In this document: piece after piece, positions 57,106 to 64,000 of the stretch
How positions within the stretch are numbered: the stretch's first letter is position 1
Layout: the number at the start of each line of letters is the position of its first letter
Origin: Orientallactaga sibirica
Taxonomy: Eukaryota > Chordata > Mammalia > Rodentia > Dipodidae
Reading direction: 5' to 3'
DNA: 64,000 bases
Assembly: GCA_036365145.1 (NCBI GenBank)
Contig: JAEOAD010000004.1
Span: 53,229,001 to 53,293,000 of the forward strand
Notes under the pieces: model-generated
The model's database searches: none
Seen by the model: the letters and a program-made list of their open reading frames with translations, nothing else
What the model was told of the DNA's origin: nothing
Made by a program: the position numbers and the translations under genes

Positions 57106-58084
57106 ATAATTTTTGTTGGGATTGTATTGTCTTGATTCTTTGTGTTTATTGTATTATAGTGTAGCAACTATTGCATTCTGAATTGATTTGATGTTTGGGG
57201 TTTCTACTTATCTACAGTGTTCTTAGATGTGTTGATCCACCTTTATATACTTTCAGGATATGAGTTTCAAGTTCAAGTGTAGCTCTTGTACCCCAATCCA
57301 ACTGCAGAAGTAATCCTAGGTGTTGAGTTTGCTTTCTAAGCAAGTATTCTAGTGGACTTGATGGAACAATTTACTGGAAAATTCTAAACTTCAACTGAGC
57401 AATATACACATGCAATAAAAACCAGCACAGAGTTTGCACGTGCGGGGAATAAAATAAATAGATAGTCTTATAAGGCCAAAATCCCAAAGGGTGTGTGTTG
57501 CTCTACACCCTTAATTCTGTCAGCTGGGAGGTTGAGATTTCTGTTTTTAAATGGGTTCCAGGTCAGCCTGGATCTGATTCAGACCCTATACCCAATAATG
57601 ACAAAAGCAAAAGACAAAGGCCCTATAAATCTGAAAGCATCAAAGGCAACAATATTAAACTCCCAAATACAGCTTATTTGAAAATGTTAATACCAGCCAA
57701 GAATATGTAACCCATAACCTGCCTTGATATGGAAAGAGAGATTAGCACTTCCAATGCAGGACTATGTACCCCCTTTTTTTGTCAGCCTCGTAACCTTTTG
57801 GGGTGGCTTCCAATCTCACCAATGTTGAATGCCCACCTTGTTCCCTATGTGTTGTGCTGTGGAGCTGGAGTTCTGATTAGTTGTGCTGCATGCTCTCCCA
57901 CTGGGTGATGAATGCAGGAGGTTTGAGGTTCTGATGGTTGGGGGAAGGGAGAGTGCAGGAAGCCTGGAGTTGCTCACTCAGTCCCACCTGTATCCCTTTC
58001 AGTAGCTCCTTAGCTGATTTCAGCTGTCTTTCATTCAGATTTCTTGACTTTGCAAAGAGGCTGATGAAGTTAGAAAATCCCCTT

Positions 58085-58085
<1 letters not shown>
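57106..58085 (-). mobile_element. Probable L1 5'UTR
   Basis: Lies directly upstream of ORF1 in the minus orientation. It is GC-richer at 57780-58085 and contains no frame. A sense B1-like segment interrupts it at 57484-57608. That it is 5'UTR is inferred from position; I have no second copy in the window to compare. Confidence 0.5.
57484..57608 (+). mobile_element. Old B1-like SINE
   Basis: TAATTCTGTCAGCTGGGAGG, GGTTCCAGGTCAGCCTGGATC and TTCAGACCCTATACCCAATAA keep sense B1 word order with internal losses. Confidence 0.6.
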
Positions 58086-58087
<2 letters not shown>

Positions 58088-58118
<31 letters not shown>

Positions 58119-58272
58119 GTTTTTTGAGGTAGGGTCTCACTCTGGCTCAGGCTGACCTGGAATTCATTAATTCACTATGTATTCTCAGGGTGGCCTTGAA
58201 CTCATAGTGATCCTCCTACCTCTGCCCTCCTGAGTGCTGGGATTAAAGGTGTGTGCCACTATGCCTGGCTCC
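58088..58272 (-). mobile_element. B1 SINE, antisense
   Basis: T-run 58088-58119, then TTTTGAGGTAGGGTCTCACTC, CAGGCTGACCTGGAATTC with a small ATTAATTCACT duplication, GGGTGGCCTTGAACTC and GTGCCACTATGCCTGGC. Full length. Confidence 0.95.
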
Positions 58273-59509
58273 CATGTGTGATTTTAAATAAATAAATGAT
58301 TCAGATTTTCTAATTATATCTAATTTGAAAAATTAAGAAGATAAAAATAGCAATGATTCATTTAAATATAATGAGTTTGAGTAAAATCATGATGCCATAA
58401 ATAGCCATAAAAACATAAAAGTGAAGATGGGATATTACTGAGCTTGTCTTTCTCTCAGCTGGATAAATATCACTTCAATACTTGTGCTACTTTAAAAGTA
58501 AACTTAACATATTCAGCTATATATACATGTGTCCACATATATACATATAAACCATTACAAGTGGTTTAATATTTGGACAGATGAAAACATTTGGCCCACT
58601 TTGTAGTATTTTAGATTATATATTCAAACTCATCTACTACTCAGAACAGAAACAAATATACCAAGGTAGATACATTAGTGCTAGTTCTTTGGAAAACTAA
58701 TAATTTCACTAACTGGTGCAGAAAGTCCCTTAAATAATTTTCCCAGACAGTACTTAAGCATGAATTCAATGCCCTTTCCTCTAATATAAATGGCTTTTTC
58801 CTTCCAAAAGGGGATGGGTTTGGAACAGAGGTCAACTTCTATAGGTTGATAGAATATTGTTTTGTGACCAACACGAAATCTCAGAATGATTATTTTTCTT
58901 TATTCTATATCTCATGTCACATTTTCTCTTTAGAATTATTCAAATGAAAAATCTACCTTTTTTCACTTACTTTTGAAAGAGCATTTCTTTTATTGTTAAG
59001 AGAAATCAAGTAAACAGGATCAACCTTAATATGAGTCCTCATGAACCTGCAATAAAGCATGTCTAAACTAGATATTTCCATGAGATTTCTAGAGAAAAGG
59101 CAGAGGACAAGCATACCATTGAGACAAATGTTCAAACCCTACCACATGCCACCACAGAGGAAGTAGATGCCAATCTGTGTATCAAAACAGATATCTATAT
59201 AAATGGATTTTCCTTTTTCTGAATTACTGTCATTATTACAACCACTATCTATTGTTCTTCTGCATTGTCTAAATTTCTTTTATGTTAATAAGCATCTGTT
59301 ATCATTTCTGTCACTTTCAATGAAAGCAGAAAAAAATAATATGAAATATGAGATGAGTGGAGACCATTATTTGATCAACAAAAACGTTGTAATTTGTTTC
59401 ATTAGAAATCCTTGTTAATTATTATCTGTCATCTTTAAATGCTGTCATAATAATTGTGACATGTAGAAAGAGTATATATTTCTTTTTTAAAGAAGAATGG
59501 AGGAATTCT
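58273..59509. other. Unassigned AT-rich stretch
   Basis: About 1.2 kb with no repeat family or gene that I recognise. Confidence 0.45.
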
Positions 59510-59727
59510 ATATTTTATTTATTTATTGTTATTTGTAAGCAGAAAGCAATAGAGAGAAGAGACACATACAGGAACAATGGACATGCCAGGACCTCCAGCA
59601 ACTGTAGGCGAACTCCAGACACATATGCCACTTTACGCATCTGGCATTATGTGGGTACTAGGGAACTGAACCCTGGTTGCTATTATTTGCAAACAAGTGC
59701 CTTAACTACTAAGCCATCTCTTCAGCC
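59510..59727 (-). mobile_element. DIP-like SINE, antisense
   Basis: TTTTATTTATTTATTG tail, GGCGAACTCCAGACACATATGC, GAACTGAACCCTGG and AAGTGCCTTAACTACTAAGCCATCTC-TTCAGCC. The 158-aa plus-strand reading at 59456-59932 runs through it and is not a gene. Confidence 0.9.
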
Positions 59728-60324
59728 AAAATATATATATTGCTTCAGGCTACTAAGCACCATAAACAAGCCTTGTTTCAGTGTCTGCATGTCTGTCTTT
59801 CTCTCTATCTCACTATATACCTTTTTCTGTTTATCATATACACACAGTTTGACTCCCAAGGAGGGGAAGTCTATAAGAAGAAACTATACTAAGGGTTTTT
59901 TCATTCATTATGTAATTTCAGAATATAAATAGTGTTTTAATAGGAAATCCTTCCCCACAATGGGGATCCTACATAAATCCTCTGGGAGCAATGTTCTTAG
60001 GTATCAAAGTCCTATAACAAATTCAGGGCATCATATTTATGGCAGAGATGAGCTTTTTATCTTTTCAGTGTGGATTCCATCCTCCTTTTCCTACAGGTGG
60101 TGAAATTTACAATGAACAATTTCCTTCCTTAAACCTAGATGTGCAGAAATCAAGTGTAGAGTCAAAAATAGGACACAAATACCCTGACCCCCTAACCTCT
60201 TCCTCAATTCACCACAGTGATTTTCTCCTTGCTCTGTGGTAGCAGTAGTAGGCATAGCCAGATGCCAAGAACCTGTTCCTTGTGTCATCAGGAAATAAAT
60301 TTCATGGGTAAGGGAGCTCAGCTA
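59728..60324. other. Unassigned stretch
   Basis: No repeat or gene recognised; short opposing readings at 60039-60288 unsupported. Confidence 0.4.
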
Positions 60325-60395
60325 GTCACTGATTGCAAAGCACTTTGAAAATGGAAAACCAAATACAGTGTAAGTGCTAGGTGCTGCTATTATTC
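60325..60395 (+). mobile_element. MIR 3'-end fragment
   Basis: TTGCAAAGCACTTTGAAAATGG and GTGTAAGTGCTAGGTGCTGCTATTATT match the sense 3' part of MIR. Confidence 0.65.
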
Positions 60396-60969
60396 AGAAG
60401 TTAAGAAACTGAATGCCAGGCTATCATAGTGATTATTTATAACTGGGATACAAAAGAGTTTGGGGAGAAAAGCAGGAAGGGCCATAGGTAATATGATTGA
60501 GCAACATAAAGAAGTTTTACTAAGAATCCTAACTTATTTTAGTAAGGTACCATATCTTTATGCTGTAAGTAAAAACCAGAAGCCTTGTTCATATTAATAG
60601 ATCAGTAGCATTTTAATTCTTAAATACTTATAGGGCATAACAAAACAATGAGGATCATATAGGCATTGTATTTCTATCATGTTGTTCTGTGAATAAGAAA
60701 CATACTTCCAAATGGAGAAAGTACAATGGCCCTTCAAATGAAACTTCAAGAAAAGAACTGACCACAAAGGCAATGACTCATTCTATTAAAAGTAGATGCT
60801 TGAATAAAGACCTACAAAATTCTCCTTCGAAGATAGGGCCACTTGCTTAGAATTTAATACTGGAGTAACATAATCAAACATAAAGATTTAGACTTGAACA
60901 CTCTCAAGCAAGAGTTCCTGAAAATAACTGTAAAATTAGGCAAATTGAAAGTTCTATAGCATTTTCATC
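60396..60969. other. Unassigned AT-rich stretch
   Basis: No repeat or gene recognised. Confidence 0.45.
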
Positions 60970-61221
60970 TTAGTTACTAATTTTTCTTTTCTTTTTTTGG
61001 AGACAGAGAGAGACAGAGAAAGAGAGGAAGACAGAGAATGGGAACCCCAGCAGTCTCTCAGCTGCTGCGAACAAACTCCAGATGCATGCCCCCCCTTGTG
61101 GTCAAGTGCGGCATTGCGCCCTTGCATCACTTTGCATCTGGCTAAACGTAGCGTTCTTAGGCTTAGGAGGCAGGCACCTTAACCACTAAGTCATCTCTCC
61201 AGCCCTTAGTTGCTCATTTTT
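60970..61221 (-). mobile_element. DIP-like SINE with target-site duplication
   Basis: Body 60986-61205: GGAGACAGAGAGAGACAG, CGAACAAACTCCAGATGCATGC, CAGGCACCTTAACCACTAAG and CATCTCTCCAGCCC. TTAGTTACTAATTTTT (60970-60985) and TTAGTTGCTCATTTTT (61206-61221) match at 14 of 16. It retains several CpGs (GCTGCGAAC, AAGTGCGGC, TTGCGCCC), consistent with a younger copy. Confidence 0.94.
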
Positions 61222-62899
61222 ATTTATGTTTTCCCCTTCAAGTATGGTCTCCCTATTTCATTCCTCCAGTTTAATTTTGGAAGTTCAACTCCCAACTCTC
61301 AATGAAGTCTTCACTAATGAGTTCAGCTCAATTCATGGCTCTCTTCAATGAATCAGTCTTCAACATTGTTTTTCACTTTTCTTTAGAACATTTAAATACA
61401 TAAAAAATGAAAAATGCTTCAGTAACTACTTCTCATATTCATTACTGAGTTCAGCAGTTTTCTTTGTCGTTTAGTTTTTGCTAATACATTTCAAAATACA
61501 ATGGTAGAAATAATGATATGCCATGTCTAACTACATCAATTCATCTTTCTTGGGTAAAAAGATATTCCCTTACATGCTTTCAACATCATTCATTTCTATG
61601 AAAATTAAAAATGATGCTGTAGTGAGAAACTAAATCTATATCAAATATACACAATTGTCCCAGGTAGCAATTCTATAGCTGACGTTATTGAACCAATGAA
61701 TGCAGACAGTGGCAGGCTTCTACAATCAGCATATGATTATCCTGTCTTTTAGGCTTGTCTTTTTAAGGGGGTGAGGTGGGGCAAGAAATGCCCACTCCTT
61801 ATAAAAATTACTTGGAAGATGCTGAACCATGTGTACATAGTAAAATCACAGACCTGAGTTTATCTCTGCCTTGTACCTTACAAAATAATTTAATAGAAAC
61901 ATTTGTGTTGAATTTTCTATAAAAAGGAAAATAGTTCAAATGGTTTGATTAACTTCCTCTTACATATTTTTTGGCAAGTTTAGTTCACAGGGAATGTTGT
62001 CATGTACATACCACTTGGTGACTCATAATTTCAGACTGTTTATATAGATGTTACTAATTTGTATCATGCTGAAGATGGTGGCTGAAGTTCAGGTTTCCCT
62101 CTCCAATTAATAGGCATCACTTCAGAGTTTTAATCTTAATCTCTAACTTCTTTAACATTATAGACATTAGAAAGTGTGTTCTACATTATTTTCAATTAGC
62201 TACTTAATCCACAATATCATAGTTCTGATAATGCAGCGGATTCCTAATGAATGTATCTTGTTTTAGGTGTTCATAGCAGTTCAGCTCAGATACATCCAAG
62301 CTCTTGATGTCTCTAGATTGTGCTGTGATCAGGTACATTGTCATAGTATAATATGTCCCTAACTTCTATTCCAGTTATGTTAAAATAGTTGATTATAGAA
62401 TGTTATTTGTGCAAAGTATAAGATTTAGGTTTCTGAGTTTAGAAAGCAGCTTAGACTTGGAAGACCAAAATATTATGGGAATTGGGAGGTGGATGAGCCT
62501 AACATTGTGTATCCCTCTGTTCCTTCTTGGAGTACATTATGACCTTTGGACAAAGACAGATCAAGGCTAAGACTCTACAAAACCAAATGATGGCTGCTAA
62601 TAAAAAGAAGCCTGAAAAGTCATAAGCAATGCACGGAACTGGGAAGACGAATATGAGAGTTCACATGACCTAACATGAGAAACTAAGATCTGTCAGAACA
62701 AGGGATGTTCAAAGACAGGAAACCATTTTGCACGGCAACTTTCTCATTAAAAAAAAAAAAAAAAAGTATGCATATTATCGAGTTTTATATATCAAAAAAC
62801 TTAGAAAACAAGCTGAGAGCACTTTTGAAAATGTAAATGGTTTCAAGCAAATAATATTCAAAAGAAGAAAATGAATGTGAGACATACCAGTGGAGAGGG
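61222..62899. other. Unassigned, repeat-poor stretch
   Basis: About 1.7 kb with no recognised SINE, LINE or LTR; A-run at 62749-62765. No coding signal. Confidence 0.45.
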
Positions 62900-63025
62900 G
62901 TCTTAAGAACTACAGACAAATATGCAGATTATCCACAGAGTGGGAGAAAATTTTTGCCAGCTATACAACTGACCAAGGCCTAATTTCTGGAATTTACAAA
63001 GAACTCCAAAAAGTAAGCAATAAGG
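62900..63025 (+). pseudogene. Short L1 ORF2 fragment
   Basis: GAGTGGGAGAAAATTTTTGCC, ACTGACCAAGGCCTAATTTC and GGAATTTACAAAGAACTCC encode the EWEKIFA / TDQGLISGIYKEL segment of L1 ORF2. Only about 40 codons remain; both sides are truncated. Confidence 0.8.
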
Positions 63026-64000
63026 CTCTCAGTTAGAAACCCTGAATAGGAATCAATGAGTTAGACCATGGCTTACAAAGACAAAAGCAACCCCTCAATT
63101 AGCCCATTCTTTCATTGGGTTGTGGCCACCCAGATGTCTCACTTCCTAAAAGAAGATGAATGCTACTCAACTTCATTCTCTGAAGGAAAATATTATCTTA
63201 TATCTCTGTAATGTTTCATTCACAATTTCCGCATTTACTCAGAATTACTAGCACTTGCCATAAAAAGAGCTAGATTTTTATAAAATAAAAACACAATCAG
63301 ATAAAAGTGGTAGAAACAGGCCCATGGGTAATCCAAATGAAAGAGTTACCCACAAATGGATTTTTAAGGCACTATAGTTGCTATATGTTTTAAATGATAA
63401 GATGAAAGCTTTCATTTGGTCAAGAAAATTTATGAGAAAGTAACAAATAAAATCTGGTACTGAAAAAAGAAAATTGAAATGAGGAACCCAATAGATTAAA
63501 AGTAGGTTGTTCCCAGATAAAAAGAGGATTAATCAAATGGTCAATGACTCAGGGAATAAACAAGGTATAATGTATAAACCAAAAAGAAAATTAAAGTGTA
63601 GAAAAGAGCAAGTTTGTATTTCACATGGTAAATTTCATTCACATGGATAATTGATATTACAAAGAGATCATAAATGAGAAATTGTTACCAAAGTATTTTT
63701 AAAATATAATAGCCAAATTTTTCCAGAGTTATGAAAGACAAGTAGTTGATAAGTAGTTGAGGACAGAAGCACTTTTGACTTCAAGGGAATATTTTCTTTT
63801 GGCTTCTCCAATAACAAAATTAAAGATGGGAAACAATTGAATACCATTTCAAAGGAAAAAAAAAAAAAAAAAAATCTATCCATATATGATATTGTAATTT
63901 CAACTAATATTTCTTTCAAATTAGAAAGGTCAAAATTAAAATGAAATACAATGTTCTAAAAGGTTTTAAATTATTTAAATCTAAATTGATTATTTTTATT
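63026..64000. other. Unassigned AT-rich stretch
   Basis: A-run at 63857-63873. No gene or family recognised; the 83-aa minus reading at 63668-63919 crosses the A-run. Confidence 0.45.

Noticed and set aside
59456..59932. 158-aa plus-strand reading frame
   Set aside because: Its central part is an antisense DIP SINE; the ends are AT-rich flank. No domain.

Overview
The window reads as nuclear DNA of a rodent, most likely a dipodoid (jerboa, jumping mouse or birch mouse group). It is AT-rich, has no bacterial-style genes, and is built largely from mammalian interspersed repeats. B1 SINEs (7SL-derived), B4/ID-type SINEs and a B2-superfamily SINE with a GGCTGGAGAGATGGCTTAGC head and a C/T-rich, AAATAAATAAA-tailed 3' end are present in many copies. 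That last SINE matches my memory of the DIP family of jerboas. The genus is inference; the rodent assignment is firm. I see no protein-coding exon, tRNA, rRNA, CRISPR array or operon that I can support. The longer open reading frames all fall in retroelements, microsatellites or a minisatellite, so I interpret the window as an intergenic or deep intronic gene desert.

Layout. 0-6 kb: an L1 3'UTR scrap, SINE copies, then a 5'-inverted (twin-primed) L1 at 4.03-5.89 kb with a B1 at its edge. 6-18 kb: an ancient L1 ORF2 stretch (7.02-8.89 kb) split by a probable solo LTR, MaLR-type LTRs, B1, B4 and DIP copies, and a MIR split by a B1. 18.5-23.2 kb: an L1 ORF2 fragment, an MLT1-like LTR, a B4 split by a MaLR LTR, a roughly 60-bp tandem repeat, and a truncated L1 3' end with a perfect 9-bp target-site duplication. 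23-35 kb: SINEs, MIRs, a rearranged L1 3' end and a repeat-poor block (30.6-33.8 kb). 35-39 kb: a GC-rich solo-LTR candidate, a B1 with a perfect 14-bp duplication, and two L1 3' ends in tail-to-tail inverted repeat. 40.5-43.7 kb: an ancient L1 ORF2 fragment interrupted by a complete, non-autonomous MaLR provirus (two LTRs, CTCTG duplication), itself interrupted by a B1. 45.9-46.7 kb: a 26-bp minisatellite with higher-order structure. 47.5-49.3 kb: TC/TA and TG microsatellites with a B4 and a B1. 51.9-58.1 kb: a near-full-length but broken L1 on the minus strand containing a MaLR internal region plus 3' LTR. 58-64 kb: B1, DIP copies, MIR and an L1 scrap in mostly unassigned AT-rich DNA.

There is no gene network to describe. 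What the window does offer is a layered insertion history that can be dated relatively: MIR, L1M-like and MLT1 first, then MaLR and L1, then B1 and DIP. No previously undescribed biological system is evident. The best leads are structural: the twin-primed L1, the inverted L1 pair, the nested MaLR provirus, the minisatellite with higher-order units, and a repeat-poor block that might hold conserved regulatory DNA.
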